Source: Sinomonas humi (GTDB lineage: Bacteria; Actinomycetota; Actinomycetes; Actinomycetales; Micrococcaceae). From it: a stretch of DNA of 64,000 bases. Shown here one piece after another: positions 37,845-47,636 of the stretch. The notes beneath the pieces are model-generated. The model worked only from the letters and a program-made list of their open reading frames with translations. It was not told the DNA's origin and made no database searches. Both the position numbers and the translations under genes were made by a program. Where the stretch lies: contig NZ_JTDL01000147.1 of the NCBI RefSeq assembly GCF_000802235.1, positions 23,683 to 87,682 of the forward strand, written 5' to 3'. The stretch's first letter is position 1. Each line of letters opens with the position of its first letter.

Positions 37845-37946
37845 GCCGCCCATGGTAACGGCGCGGCCGCCAAGCTAGAGTGTGCCACGGGTGGGGAACC
37901 TGCTGTTCGGCCTCGGGTCACCTCTGACGCACCAGGAGTGATCCCA

Positions 37947-39041
37947 ATGAAGAAAACACTTGTCGTCTTTGTCGTCGGCTTCCTGCTGACGGCTCCAGTC
38001 GGCACGGCTGCCGCAGCTCCGCCGTCGTCCTCTGTGAAGGACCACGAGCCGACGGTGGTGACGCAGGGGCTTGGGGGGCCACTGCATCTTTCCGTGGGCC
38101 CGGGCCGAGCGGTGACCGTCTCGGAGGAGTTCGCCGGGCGCCTCACGCGTGTCTCCGACGAAACCAGCCGAACGGTCTACTCCGCTCCGGAGTGGGACGT
38201 CGCGGGCTCGGACGCCCAGGGAAGCACGACGTACTTCGTCGAGAGCCAAGGCGCTGGGCCCGACGACCCGCGTCCCCTCGCAGGCTCGCTCAAGTCGATC
38301 GATGCAAAGGGAACCGTCAGGACGGTCACCGACCAGCTCGGAGCCTTCGAGACGGCGAACAATCCGGACGGAAACGTTGCCTATGGGGTACCGGCAACAG
38401 CGCCCGCGGAATGCCTCGCCCAGCTCGGCAGCCTCGGCGTCCCGGCCTCTTACACGGGCGAGACCGACTCGCATCCCTACGCCGTGGCGGTGTCCGGGAA
38501 CACGGCCTACGTCGCTGACGCCGGTGGAAACGACCTGCTCGCGGTGAACCTCACAACGGGTTCCATACGCAAGGTCGCCGTCCTGCCGGGAGCCTCCGTC
38601 CCGGTCACGAGCGAGATCGCGGCCGCGCTGGGGGCGCCGGCATGCGCCGGTCAGACGTACACCTTCGAGCCGGTGCCCACCGATGTCGCCATAGGCCCCG
38701 ACGGTTGGCTCTACGTCTCCTCGCTCCCCGGAGGCCCCGAGGACGCCAGTCTCGGAGCCAACGGCTCGATCCTGCGCGTGAATCCATGGACGGGCGCGGC
38801 CCAACGCTGGGTTGACGGGCTTGTGAGCCCGACCGGGATCGCGTTCGACGGGCGTGGGAACCTGTTCGTCGCGTCGCTGTTCGGACCGGGGATCTACCGG
38901 GTCCCGGCCGGCACCGCGACCCCGTCGCTATTCCTCGACGTCGCGCAGCCGGCTGACGTTGCGGTCAGCGGCAACACTCTCTACGCCACTACGGAGGCCC
39001 TCGGAAACGGCGCGCTCATCGCGGTCCGCTTGGAGCCTTAG
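37947..39041 (+). CDS. Exported ScyD/ScyE-family beta-propeller protein
   Basis: A signal peptide (about 1-25, ending AAAA) precedes a 340-residue NHL/ScyD-like repeat region: SHPYAVAVSGNTAYVADAGG, PTDVAIGPDGWLYVSSLPG and GIAFDGRGNLFVASLFG. In cyanobacteria ScyD/E sit in scytonemin clusters, but actinobacterial homologues have no known pathway. AGGAG lies 8 bases before the ATG and TAGAGT (about 37876) may be its -10. It is a stand-alone gene placed between truB and rbfA. It probably acts outside the membrane. Confidence 0.83.
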   Translation: MKKTLVVFVVGFLLTAPVGTAAAAPPSSSVKDHEPTVVTQGLGGPLHLSVGPGRAVTVSEEFAGRLTRVSDETSRTVYSAPEWDVAGSDAQGSTTYFVESQGAGPDDPRPLAGSLKSIDAKGTVRTVTDQLGAFETANNPDGNVAYGVPATAPAECLAQLGSLGVPASYTGETDSHPYAVAVSGNTAYVADAGGNDLLAVNLTTGSIRKVAVLPGASVPVTSEIAAALGAPACAGQTYTFEPVPTDVAIGPDGWLYVSSLPGGPEDASLGANGSILRVNPWTGAAQRWVDGLVSPTGIAFDGRGNLFVASLFGPGIYRVPAGTATPSLFLDVAQPADVAVSGNTLYATTEALGNGALIAVRLEP

Positions 39042-39056
39042 CAGTCACCCGTGGGC

Positions 39057-39530
39057 CTACTCAGCGTCGAACTCGGACTCGTGCTCGACGTCGTCGGCGT
39101 CCTCGCCGCGGATCTCCGGCTTGCGGTAGGGATCCGGATCTCCCGCTGGCCGAGCGCGCTCGGCCAGCCGGGCCACCTCTTCGTCATGGGCGCGCGCCTG
39201 CCGGAGGAGGTCCTCGACGTGCGAAGCATTGACAGGCACCTCGTCGGCGACGAATTCGAGGGTGGGTGTGAGCCGAATCGTGAGGTTGCGGCCGACTTCG
39301 CGGCGCAGGACGCCCTTCTTGGCCTCGAGCACCTCCCGTGCGCCTTCCTGGGCGACGGAGTCGCCTAGGACGGTGTAGTACACGGTCGCGTGCTGGAGAT
39401 CGTTAGTCACGCGGGCGTCGGTGATGGTGATCGCCTCGGCACGCTCGTCCTTGACGGCCTTGCGCAGCGCCTCGGCGACGACCACTTTGATCCGCTGCGC
39501 GAGCCGCGCAGCGCGGGCCGGATCGGCCAT
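39057..39530 (-). CDS. rbfA: Ribosome-binding factor A
   Basis: RbfA assists 16S rRNA 5' maturation and 30S assembly. The KH-type core is visible from ARLAQRIKVVVAEALRKAVKDE to TPTLEFVADEV; a 30-residue acidic tail follows, giving 157 residues. It is the last gene of the rimP-nusA-ylxR-infB-rbfA run. A hairpin separates it from infB. Confidence 0.95.
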   Translation of the reverse strand: MADPARAARLAQRIKVVVAEALRKAVKDERAEAITITDARVTNDLQHATVYYTVLGDSVAQEGAREVLEAKKGVLRREVGRNLTIRLTPTLEFVADEVPVNASHVEDLLRQARAHDEEVARLAERARPAGDPDPYRKPEIRGEDADDVEHESEFDAE

Positions 39531-39552
39531 GGAAACTCCTTAGATGAACTGG

Positions 39553-39582
39553 GAAGGGGCCCCGCAGCCGCGGGACCCCTTC
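39553..39582 (-). terminator. Hairpin between infB and rbfA
   Basis: GAAGGGG (39553-39559) pairs with CCCCTTC (39576-39582), and the inner CCCCGC/GCGGG part extends the stem. It lies in the 64-base gap after the infB stop. It may reduce or process transcription into rbfA; no T run follows. Confidence 0.5.
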
Positions 39583-39594
39583 TCGACGGACGCG

Positions 39595-42453
39595 TCAGGC
39601 GCGCGGCTTCTCGCGCATCTCGAACGTCTCGATGACGTCCTCGAGCTGGATGTCGTTGAACGAGCCGAGGCCGATACCGCATTCGAAGCCCTCGCGGACC
39701 TCGGTCGCGTCGTCCTTGAACCGCTTGAGCGAGTCGATCGCGAGGTTCTCCGCAACGACCACGCCACCGCGCAGGAGGCGGGCCTTGGAATTGCGGCGGA
39801 TGATCCCGCTGCGAACGATCGAACCGGCGATGTTGCCGAACTTGGACGAACGGAAGATCTCGCGCACCTCGGCGGTACCGAGCTGCACTTCCTCGTACTC
39901 CGGCTTGAGCATGCCCTTGAGAGCGAGCTCGATGTCCTCGATCGCCGCGTAGATCACGGAGTAGAACCGCATGTCCACGCCCTCGCGGTCCGCGAGTTCG
40001 GCCACACGCTCCGCTGGGCGGACGTTGAAGCCGATGATGATCGCGTTGTCGACCGTCGCGAGGTTGACATCGTTCTGGGTGATCGCGCCGACGCCGCGGT
40101 GGATGACGCGGAGCTGCACTTCCTCGCCCACATCGATCTTGAGCAACGAGTCCTCGAGCGCCTCGACGGCACCGGAGACGTCGCCCTTGAGGATGAGGTT
40201 GAGGGTGTCGATCTTGCCCTCTGCCACAGCCTTGTCGAAGTCCTCGAGGCTGATCCGCTTCCGGCGCTTGGCCAGCTGCGCGTTCCGCTCGGCGGCCTCG
40301 CGCTTCTCCGCGATCTGACGGGCAGTGCGATCGTCCTCGGTCACGAGGAACGTGTCACCTGCACGCGGCACCGAAGAGAGGCCCAGGACCTGGACCGGAC
40401 GCGATGGGAGCGCAACCTCGACCGGCTCGCCGTCCTCGTCGAACATCGCACGGACACGGCCATGCGCCGTGCCAGCCACCATGTTGTCCCCGACGTGCAG
40501 CGTGCCGGACTGCACGAGCACGGTTGCGACGGCACCACGGCCCCGGTCGAGGTTGGCCTCGATCGCGACGCCGCGCGCGTCCTTGTTCGGGTTCGCCCGC
40601 AGGTCGAGCGCCGCATCGGCCGTGAGCAGGACCGCGGAGATGAGGTCGTCGATGTGCAGGCTCTGGCGAGCCGAGACGTCCACGAACATCGTGTCGCCGC
40701 CGTACTCCTCGGGAACGAGACCGTATTCGGTGAGCTGACCGCGGACCTTGTCCGGGTTCGCGCCCTCCTTGTCGATCTTGTTCACCGCGACCACGATCGG
40801 CACGCCAGCAGCCTGGGCGTGGTTGAGCGCCTCGACCGTCTGCGGCATGACACCGTCGTCCGCGGCCACCACGAGCACGGCGATATCGGTGACCTGGGCG
40901 CCACGGGCACGCATGGCCGTGAACGCCTCGTGACCCGGGGTATCGATGAACGTGAGCTTGCGGGGCTCGCCGTCGTGCTCGAACGAGATCTGGTAGGCAC
41001 CGATGTGCTGGGTGATGCCCCCGTGCTCGCCCTCGACCACATTCGTGTTGCGGATGGCGTCGAGGAGGCGGGTCTTACCGTGGTCGACGTGGCCCATGAC
41101 GGTCACGACGGCCGGACGGGTCTCAAGCTCCTCGTCGGTCTCGGCCTCGAGCTCTGCGTCGAGGTCGATGTCGAAGGACTCGAGCAGCTCGCGCTCCTCG
41201 TCCTCCGGCGAGACGACCTGGATCTTGTAGCCGAGCTCCTCGCCGAGGACGCTGAACGTCTCCTCGTCGAGCGACTGCGTCGCCGTCGCCATCTCGCCGA
41301 GGTGGAAGAGCACCGTGACGAGCGACGCCGGGTTCGCATCGATCTTCTCGGCGAAGTCCGTGATGGACGCGCCGCGGCGGAGGCGGACGATCGTATCGCC
41401 GTCGCCGCGCGGCACCGAGACGCCGCCGAGGGACGGAGCGCTCATCTGCTCGAGCTCTTGGCGCTTCGCGCGCTTCGACTTGCGCTGCTTGCCGCGGCCA
41501 GCGCCGCCCTTGCCGAAGGCGCCCTGAGTGCCGCCGCGTCCGCGACCGCCCTTGCCGAAGCCGCCGCCTGCAGGCGCGCCGCCTGGGGCGCCACCCGGAC
41601 GTCCGGGGCCTCGGCCGCCGGTTCCGGCAGGACGTGCGCCCGGCTGGGGACGGTCAGAACGCGGAGGCATCATGCCGGGGTTCGGACGGGCTCCGCCCGC
41701 GCCGCCACCCTGTCGCGGAGCGCCGGAGCCGCCCGGACGCGGAGCACCGGGACGCGCGCCGCCGGGGCGGGGCGCACCAGGACGCGGGGCGCCCGGGCGC
41801 GGAGCCTGGGGGCGCGGAATGCCCGAGGTGCCTCCGGGGCGGGGAGCAGGACGCGGGCCACCCGGCCGATCGCCGTCGCGCCCGGGGCGAGGCATGCCCT
41901 GAGAGGTCGCGAAGGGATTGTTGCCGGGACGAGGAGCGCGCTCTTCGCGGCCCGGGCGCTGCATGCCCTGCGAGGATGAGAACGGGTTGTTGCCGGGGCG
42001 GGGGCCGCCAGGGCGCGGACCCGGGGCGCCCGGGCGGGGACCCGAGCCCGAAGCGGGGCGTGCCACGTCCGACGACGGGCGGGGAGCCGGAGCGGCGGGC
42101 GCCGCCGGGCGGGCGGGACCGGGCTTGACGCCAGCCGAGGGTGCCGCCGGCGCGGGCGCCGACTGGCCAGTCGGAGCCGGCTGCGCCGTCTGGGCGGGCT
42201 GAGCCGGCTGCGCTGCCCGGGGTGCCGGAGCGGCCTGGCGCGGCGCGGCCGGGCGAGCCTGCGCGGGCGCGGAAGCCTTCGCCTGCTTGGGCGAACCGGA
42301 GGGGTAGGCGTCGCGAAGCTTCTTCACGACGGGCGCCTCGATCGTCGAGGACGCAGAACGCACAAACTCACCAAGCTCTTGAAGCTTGGCGAGGGCGTCC
42401 TTGGAGGTGATACCGAGCTCCTTCGCGAGCTCGTGTACGCGGACCTTGGCCAC
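39595..42453 (-). CDS. infB: Translation initiation factor IF-2
   Basis: This GTPase delivers initiator tRNA to the 30S subunit. The 952-residue protein has the IF2-N domain at the start ([19 protein letters not shown]), then a very long Pro/Gly/Arg/Ala-rich region (about 60-320) with many PGAPRPG units. The G domain follows: G1 GHVDHGKT, then DTPGHEAF and NKID. Domains II-IV complete the protein. The large low-complexity N-terminus is typical of actinobacterial IF2. Confidence 0.98.
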   Translation of the reverse strand: MAKVRVHELAKELGITSKDALAKLQELGEFVRSASSTIEAPVVKKLRDAYPSGSPKQAKASAPAQARPAAPRQAAPAPRAAQPAQPAQTAQPAPTGQSAPAPAAPSAGVKPGPARPAAPAAPAPRPSSDVARPASGSGPRPGAPGPRPGGPRPGNNPFSSSQGMQRPGREERAPRPGNNPFATSQGMPRPGRDGDRPGGPRPAPRPGGTSGIPRPQAPRPGAPRPGAPRPGGARPGAPRPGGSGAPRQGGGAGGARPNPGMMPPRSDRPQPGARPAGTGGRGPGRPGGAPGGAPAGGGFGKGGRGRGGTQGAFGKGGAGRGKQRKSKRAKRQELEQMSAPSLGGVSVPRGDGDTIVRLRRGASITDFAEKIDANPASLVTVLFHLGEMATATQSLDEETFSVLGEELGYKIQVVSPEDEERELLESFDIDLDAELEAETDEELETRPAVVTVMGHVDHGKTRLLDAIRNTNVVEGEHGGITQHIGAYQISFEHDGEPRKLTFIDTPGHEAFTAMRARGAQVTDIAVLVVAADDGVMPQTVEALNHAQAAGVPIVVAVNKIDKEGANPDKVRGQLTEYGLVPEEYGGDTMFVDVSARQSLHIDDLISAVLLTADAALDLRANPNKDARGVAIEANLDRGRGAVATVLVQSGTLHVGDNMVAGTAHGRVRAMFDEDGEPVEVALPSRPVQVLGLSSVPRAGDTFLVTEDDRTARQIAEKREAAERNAQLAKRRKRISLEDFDKAVAEGKIDTLNLILKGDVSGAVEALEDSLLKIDVGEEVQLRVIHRGVGAITQNDVNLATVDNAIIIGFNVRPAERVAELADREGVDMRFYSVIYAAIEDIELALKGMLKPEYEEVQLGTAEVREIFRSSKFGNIAGSIVRSGIIRRNSKARLLRGGVVVAENLAIDSLKRFKDDATEVREGFECGIGLGSFNDIQLEDVIETFEMREKPRA
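41530..42300. repeat. Low-complexity Pro/Gly/Arg repeats in infB
   Basis: Imperfect GC-rich direct repeats, for example units reading [13 protein letters not shown] and [16 protein letters not shown] / [16 protein letters not shown] on the minus strand. They fill the N-terminal linker of IF2. All remain in frame. Confidence 0.75.
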
Positions 42454-42510
42454 ATTTCTCCTGTCTCGGTCCGCGCCGAGCCAGGCGTGGACCGTCTACT
42501 GCTTGCTGCA

Positions 42511-42531
42511 GGCCTCGTTGTGTTCGAGGCC
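42511..42531 (-). other. Short hairpin between ylxR and infB
   Basis: GGCCTCG (42511-42517) pairs perfectly with CGAGGCC (42525-42531) around a 7-base loop. It lies in the 144-base gap upstream of infB. It could shape the infB leader; function is not shown. Confidence 0.4.
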
Positions 42532-42597
42532 GTCGGCGGCGCGGAACAACTTGTTCATCGCTACGCGCTCATGGGACGGGGACTCATCGGGTTTCCA

Positions 42598-42915
42598 TCA
42601 GATTTCTGACCCGCTTTCAACTTGGACGGTGACCGTGCGGGCGGGGGCCAGCACAGCGGTGCCGAAGAAGTCATCGACCGCCGCGTATTCAACGGCGCCT
42701 CGGAAGGCGCGACTGAACGCGCGACGTTTGACGGCTTGCGTCAGGCATGCACGGTCGGGATGCAGCCAAGCACCTCGACCGGGCAGTCGGCGGCGCGGAT
42801 CGACGACGACGCGCTGTGGGTCCTCGGGGTCCCGCACCAGCCGGAGCAATACAGACCGGGGCGCGCTCTGGCGGCAGCCGATGCAGGTCCGCAGCGGTTG
42901 CGCCTTACTCTGCAC
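42598..42915 (-). CDS. ylxR: YlxR family RNA-binding protein
   Basis: A 105-residue basic protein with the family signature RTCIGCRQSAPRSVLLRL and GRGAWLHPDRACLTQAVKRRAFSRAF. YlxR is encoded between nusA and infB in most Gram-positives and has been linked to RNase P and transcription control. It starts 54 bases after nusA. Confidence 0.93.
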   Translation of the reverse strand: MQSKAQPLRTCIGCRQSAPRSVLLRLVRDPEDPQRVVVDPRRRLPGRGAWLHPDRACLTQAVKRRAFSRAFRGAVEYAAVDDFFGTAVLAPARTVTVQVESGSEI

Positions 42916-42969
42916 GTTCCACTGCCCCTGGCTTGTTTGGCTTGCTGCCGGGCGCGTACCCGGACCTAT

Positions 42970-43950
42970 CTATTCTACAGCCTTGGCCGCGGCGTCGGAT
43001 GTGATGTCGATCCGCCACCCTGTCAGCTTGGCCGCGAGGCGGGCGTTCTGCCCCTCCTTGCCGATCGCGAGCGAAAGCTGGTAGTCCGGGACGGTCACCC
43101 GCGCGGAGCGGGCGCCCTCATCGACGATGGTCACCGATTTGACCTTGGCCGGCGAGAGCGCATTGGCGATGAAGGCTGCGGCTTCGTCGCTGTAGTCGAC
43201 GATGTCGATCTTCTCGTCGTTCAGCTCGGTCATGACGGCACGGACGCGCGATCCCATTTCACCGATGCACGCGCCCTTCGCGTTGATGCCGGGCACGTTC
43301 GCGCGGACGGCGATCTTGGTGCGATGGCCGGCCTCGCGGGCGATCGCCACAATTTCCACGCTCCGGTCGGCGATCTCGGGCACTTCGAGTTCGAAGAGCT
43401 TCTTCACGAGGCCAGGGTGAGAACGGGAGAGCGTGATCGAGGGGCCCTTCATACCGCGGTGCACATCCACGACGTAGGCACGGATCCTGCTGCCGTGGAC
43501 GTACTGCTCCCCTGGAACCTGCTCGGGCGGCGGCAGCAGCGCCTCGACGGCGCCCAGGTTCACCTGCACCATGTGCGGGTTGCTGCCCTGCTGGATCAGT
43601 CCCGCAATGAGTTCGCCCTCGCGGCCCTTGAACTCCCCCAGCACGTTGTCGTCCTCGACGTCCCGGAGCCGCTGGAGGATGACCTGCCGGGCAGTCGTCG
43701 CTGCGATGCGGCCGAAGCCCTCCGGCGTGTCGTCGAACTCGCCGATCGGGTTGCCTTCCTCATCTATCTCGGTCGCCCAGATCGTCACATGCCCGCTTCT
43801 GCGGTCAACCTCTGCACGAGCCTTCTCGATTGCTCCGGGAGACTTGTGGTAGGCGAGGAGCAGCGCCTGCTCGATCGTCGGGATGAGCTTGTCGACAGGG
43901 ATGTCGCGTTCTCGCTCCAGTAGGCGCAGCGCGCTCATGTCGATGTCCAC
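42970..43950 (-). CDS. nusA: Transcription termination/antitermination factor NusA
   Basis: NusA binds RNA polymerase and nascent RNA. The 326-residue form has the N-terminal polymerase-binding domain, an S1 domain ([17 protein letters not shown]) and two KH domains ([19 protein letters not shown] and [16 protein letters not shown]), without the proteobacterial acidic repeats. Its start overlaps the rimP stop. It is the second gene of the rimP-infB operon. Confidence 0.96.
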   Translation of the reverse strand: MDIDMSALRLLERERDIPVDKLIPTIEQALLLAYHKSPGAIEKARAEVDRRSGHVTIWATEIDEEGNPIGEFDDTPEGFGRIAATTARQVILQRLRDVEDDNVLGEFKGREGELIAGLIQQGSNPHMVQVNLGAVEALLPPPEQVPGEQYVHGSRIRAYVVDVHRGMKGPSITLSRSHPGLVKKLFELEVPEIADRSVEIVAIAREAGHRTKIAVRANVPGINAKGACIGEMGSRVRAVMTELNDEKIDIVDYSDEAAAFIANALSPAKVKSVTIVDEGARSARVTVPDYQLSLAIGKEGQNARLAAKLTGWRIDITSDAAAKAVE

Positions 43951-44573
43951 TAGGCCTCCTCGGCGTCTGTATCGGTCTCGGGTTCGGTATCAGCGTCGGG
44001 CTCGAAGTTCTCGAAGGCCGTCTCCGGAACAGCATCGACGTGCGAGAACTCCACCTCGACCCGGCCGCTGCGGATCTTCTCGAAGGCCAGCGTGACCGGG
44101 TCGCCCTGCTTGGGCTTGACCCCCTTGGCCGCCGGTCGATCGGGGACGATCGTGACGCCGTCGTCCGTCACATCGGTGAGCCTGCCGGTGAGGTTCTCCC
44201 CCTGTATGACATTGACCTTGACGACGCGCCCGAGTGCGCGCCGCCAGTGGCGCGGTCGCGTGAGCGGGCGCGTGACGCCCGGCGAGGAGACCTCGAGGTC
44301 GTAGGGACGGTCGTCGGCGAAAGTCCCGGCTGCCCTGCCGTTGTCAAGGAGGTCGGAGAGCTCGCGAGAGATCTCCGCAATGACGTCGAGACCCACTCCG
44401 CCGGACTCCTCCTCGGGAAGGTCGACGACGACGTGCAGGGTCCGGTGGGCCCCGGCGGCTTTGATGGAGACCCCTTCGAGGAAGAGGCGATGAGCGGTGA
44501 CGGTGGGCTCGAGCAGCGCGTGCAATCGCGCCTCTTCGGCTGCAAACGGAGACTCCGATGCCTTCTCGGACAT
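43950..44573 (-). CDS. rimP: Ribosome maturation factor RimP
   Basis: RimP helps 30S subunit assembly. The 207-residue protein has the two RimP domains, with [20 protein letters not shown] and [23 protein letters not shown] as family motifs, and an acidic tail. It is the first gene of the operon rimP-nusA-ylxR-infB and is divergent from the DUF4439 gene. Confidence 0.95.
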   Translation of the reverse strand: MSEKASESPFAAEEARLHALLEPTVTAHRLFLEGVSIKAAGAHRTLHVVVDLPEEESGGVGLDVIAEISRELSDLLDNGRAAGTFADDRPYDLEVSSPGVTRPLTRPRHWRRALGRVVKVNVIQGENLTGRLTDVTDDGVTIVPDRPAAKGVKPKQGDPVTLAFEKIRSGRVEVEFSHVDAVPETAFENFEPDADTEPETDTDAEEA

Positions 44574-44669
44574 GAACGTCCGCCTCCTTCGCTCAGTTGT
44601 GTCCTCATAGACTATCGGCTCGCGCGCCTCGTGGCAGGCCCGGCGCCCGCTCGTGGGATGATCGAGCCC

Positions 44670-45857
44670 GTGAGTTCCGACACCGTGCCGTCCACTCCGT
44701 CCATGCCGCCGTCAGATCCGTCCACACCGCCTTCCGACTCGTCGTCCCAATCCGGCGGACCCTCCGGCAATACGTCGCGGGGACGGCCCTGGCGGTACTG
44801 GGCGCTCGGGGTCGCGGGGATCCTCGTGGCGCTCGGCAGCGCAACCCTCGTCGCGATCCACGCACCGCAGCCGACGAGCCCCAGCCGAAGCGAGATCGCC
44901 CTCCGCACCGCCCACGAGGATGCGCTCCGAATCGCGGGCTTGGCCCACAACGCGGCCGTTGGCGGCGCGAACCCCGGCACCCAACGCGCCCTCTCGACTG
45001 CCGGGACGGTACTGGACCGACAGGCCGCCGTCCTCGGCGGAACGCCTCCGCAGGCGACCCCCGGCGCGGCGACTCCCACCGGTCCGGCGGTCGTGGGAAC
45101 CGCACCGGTCAGCCCGACACCGACACCCCCCGCGGTAGGCGTTACGGCCAGCGCAGGGGCAGGCAAGGTTGAGGCAAAGGACGTCGCCGCCGCCCTGGCA
45201 TCGAGCGTTCAAGCGCGACTCGCCGCACTCCCCGACGTCGACGCCCCGACCGCGACGCTTCTCGCCTCGGTGGCGGCCGGACAGTCGGTCCAACTCGACG
45301 CGATAGACGGCGCAACCGGGAACTCGAGCACTGGCGCGGTGCCAAGCCCAGGACCAACTCCAACCACAGGACCAACTCCAAGCCCGAGCGCGAGTGGGCC
45401 GTGCCCGAGCCCGACCGCCACGGCGAGCTACGGCGGAAGCGGATTCCCCGGCGCCCTCGCCGCGGCGGAGCGGGCCGAATCCGCCGCCGTCTATCTGCTC
45501 GAGACGGCCATCGCCCGCACTCCGGCCGGGTCCCCCGACGCCGCGGCTCGCTCGTCGGCACTGGACGCCCACCGCCGCCAGCTCGCGTCAGTCGACAGCC
45601 TCGCCGCAGCAGCGTGCACGGCTCTGCCTCCCCGCGATGCCGGCTTCGCCGTCCCGCCCGGCTTCGCCTCCGACCCCTCGGCGGCACTCAAGGCTGTCGA
45701 GGGGTCGTCCGAGGAAGCGTGGGCACAGCTTGTCGGAGCAGCATCTGGGGCACGCCGAAGCGTGGCGGCCGGCGGCCTGATGACTGCCGCGCACTTGGCC
45801 GCGGCAGTTTCGCCGTCGGATGCAACCGCCTTCCCCGGCGTCCCGACAGCGCAGTGA
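44670..45857 (+). CDS. DUF4439 (ferritin-like) membrane-anchored protein
   Basis: A protein of about 395 residues. A Ser/Pro-rich N-terminus precedes one hydrophobic helix (YWALGVAGILVALGSATLVAI), then an Ala-rich helical region, a Pro/Thr/Ser linker (PTTGPTPSPS) and a C-terminal helical bundle (ALAAAERAESAAVYLLETAIA) of the DUF4439 ferritin-like type. It is usually encoded next to rimP in actinobacteria, as here. GATGAT 7 bases before the GTG at 44670 supports that start; the ATG at 44658 is the alternative. Function unknown. Confidence 0.75.
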   Translation: MSSDTVPSTPSMPPSDPSTPPSDSSSQSGGPSGNTSRGRPWRYWALGVAGILVALGSATLVAIHAPQPTSPSRSEIALRTAHEDALRIAGLAHNAAVGGANPGTQRALSTAGTVLDRQAAVLGGTPPQATPGAATPTGPAVVGTAPVSPTPTPPAVGVTASAGAGKVEAKDVAAALASSVQARLAALPDVDAPTATLLASVAAGQSVQLDAIDGATGNSSTGAVPSPGPTPTTGPTPSPSASGPCPSPTATASYGGSGFPGALAAAERAESAAVYLLETAIARTPAGSPDAAARSSALDAHRRQLASVDSLAAAACTALPPRDAGFAVPPGFASDPSAALKAVEGSSEEAWAQLVGAASGARRSVAAGGLMTAAHLAAAVSPSDATAFPGVPTAQ

Positions 45858-45909
45858 GGCTAGGCTTGCTTCGCTGGCAGCGCCGCAACTCCGGTGCAAG
45901 AGTTGAATC

Positions 45910-46635
45910 ATGACGACGGAATCCACCACCGACCTCCACCCTGAGCCGCAGGGCGCTGACATCGCGGCGAAGCTCAACTGGCTCCGAGCGGGCGTACTCG
46001 GAGCGAACGACGGCATCGTCTCCGTGGCCGCCGTCGTGGTCGGTGTCGCCGGTGTGACGACGAGCAACGGCCCGATCCTCGCTGCGGGCATGGCGGCACT
46101 CGCGGGCGGCGCGATCTCCATGGCCCTCGGCGAATACGTCTCGGTGAGCAGCCAGAGCGACAGCCAGCGGCATCTCATCGCAAAGGAGCGCGACGAGCTC
46201 CGCGATCAGCCCGAGGCTGAGTTCAAGGAGCTCGTGGCGATGTACCGCCACAAAGGCCTCTCCCCCGAGACAGCCACGAAGGTGGCCGAGGAGCTGACCG
46301 AGAAGGATGCGCTCCGGGCGCATCTCGACATCGAGCTCAACATCGACCCGGACGAGGTTGTCAGCCCGTGGCATGCGGCCATCGCCTCGGCGGTCTCGTT
46401 CCTGTGCGGCGCGGTGCTGCCCCTGCTGTCGATCCTGTTCTTCCCCGCCGCCATGCGCGTGTGGCTCACGTTCGTCGTCGTGCTCGTAGCGCTGGCCATC
46501 ACCGGGGCCGTCGGTGCGTGGATCGGCGGAGGGTCCAGGAGCCGGGCATCCTTCCGCGTCGTCATCGGCGGAGCTATAGCACTCGCGACCACCTACGGCC
46601 TTGGCAGCCTGCTCGGCACGACCGGGGCGGCCTGA
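45910..46635 (+). CDS. VIT1/CCC1-family membrane transporter
   Basis: A 241-residue protein of the VIT family that moves iron or manganese across membranes. The family start LNWLRAGVLGANDGIVSVAAVVVGVAG and the motif AGGAISMALGEYVSVSSQSD are present. About five membrane helices are seen, with a cytoplasmic Glu-rich metal-binding loop (AEFKELVAMYRHKGLS). It lies alone in an accessory block between rimP and proS. In bacteria members mostly export Fe or Mn. Confidence 0.9.
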   Translation: MTTESTTDLHPEPQGADIAAKLNWLRAGVLGANDGIVSVAAVVVGVAGVTTSNGPILAAGMAALAGGAISMALGEYVSVSSQSDSQRHLIAKERDELRDQPEAEFKELVAMYRHKGLSPETATKVAEELTEKDALRAHLDIELNIDPDEVVSPWHAAIASAVSFLCGAVLPLLSILFFPAAMRVWLTFVVVLVALAITGAVGAWIGGGSRSRASFRVVIGGAIALATTYGLGSLLGTTGAA

Positions 46636-46643
46636 GAAGGGCC

Positions 46644-47618
46644 ATGACAGCGACCGGTGTGCCCGCGGACCTCGTAACGAGGTATTCCCGCACGCCCACC
46701 GGCCGCGCATGGCTCGCGTCGCTACCTGAGCGGCTCGAACGCGGGCTGCGCCGCTGGGACTTGGAGCTGGATGCCGAGGCAGGGCCGTGGTCAGGTTTCG
46801 GAGCCCTTGTGGTGGCCGTTCGCCGCGCAGGTGAACCCCTCGTGCTGAAGCTCCCGTATCCGCATGAGGAAGCAGCTTCCGAGGCCGTCGCCCTGCGGTT
46901 GTGGAGCGGCCGGGGTGCCGTGCGGCTCATCGCCGACGACGGCGACGGCTCACTGCTGCTGGAACGGCTCGACGCCGGCCGGCGGCTTCAGGAGATTCCC
47001 TTTCCTGAGGCCTACGCAGTCTGGGGTGCGATCATGCGCAGGCTCGCGGTACCGGAAGACGACCGGCCCGACTGGGCTGCGCTCGAGCGGCTCGACGCCC
47101 GCGCGGAGCACTGGAGCGACGAACTGCCCGAGCGCTGGGAACGCCTTGGGCGCCCCTTCCCGCGCTGGCTTCTCGAGGAGGCGCTCGACGTGTGCGCAAC
47201 CCGGGGCACAGTCGGGCGACGCGGCGGACGCGACGTCCTGGTCCATACGGATCTGCACGGCATGAACGTCCTCGGCGATCTCGACGGCGGCTTCCGCGCG
47301 ATCGATCCCCAGGCGGCGGTCGGAGAGGCAGAGTTCGCCGTCGCTCCCATGCTGTGGAACCGCCTCCCCGAACTGCGGCGCACGAACTCCGCGGACGCCC
47401 TGCTCGAACGCTGCTGGGAGCTCGCTGATGCGGCGGGGCTGGACGGCGAAGCTGCCCGGGCTTGGGCCGTGCTCCGTGAAGTGGAGAACGCTCTCTGGTA
47501 TGCGGCGAAGCCCGGGCACCGCGGCGAACTCGAGCGCTCTCTCTGGGTCGCGAGCGCACTCTGCTCACGGCTCCTACCGGGCCTCCCCGCAGCGAACGAG
47601 CTCAAGCGCCTGGACTGA
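46644..47618 (+). CDS. APH(6)/hydroxyurea-type small-molecule kinase
   Basis: A 324-residue kinase-fold protein of the aminoglycoside/hydroxyurea phosphotransferase family. Seen are VLKLPYPHEEAASEA (ATP-binding Lys), LLLERLDAG (hinge), the catalytic loop VHTDLHGMNVL and the metal Asp in RAIDPQA. Relatives include streptomycin 6-kinases. Being chromosomal with host-like codon use, it may be an intrinsic enzyme rather than an acquired resistance gene. The ATG is 8 bases after the VIT gene, so the two may be co-transcribed. Confidence 0.85.
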   Translation: MTATGVPADLVTRYSRTPTGRAWLASLPERLERGLRRWDLELDAEAGPWSGFGALVVAVRRAGEPLVLKLPYPHEEAASEAVALRLWSGRGAVRLIADDGDGSLLLERLDAGRRLQEIPFPEAYAVWGAIMRRLAVPEDDRPDWAALERLDARAEHWSDELPERWERLGRPFPRWLLEEALDVCATRGTVGRRGGRDVLVHTDLHGMNVLGDLDGGFRAIDPQAAVGEAEFAVAPMLWNRLPELRRTNSADALLERCWELADAAGLDGEAARAWAVLREVENALWYAAKPGHRGELERSLWVASALCSRLLPGLPAANELKRLD

Positions 47619-47636
47619 CTCAGGCAGGGACAGGCC

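Noticed and set aside
39544..41979. An 811-codon plus-strand frame opposite infB
   Set aside because: A shadow of infB; the product has no recognisable domain and ends in repeats that mirror the IF2 linker.
46644..47618. Recent acquisition of the APH(6)-like gene on a mobile element
   Set aside because: Codon use matches the neighbours and no mobile-element remnants are visible.
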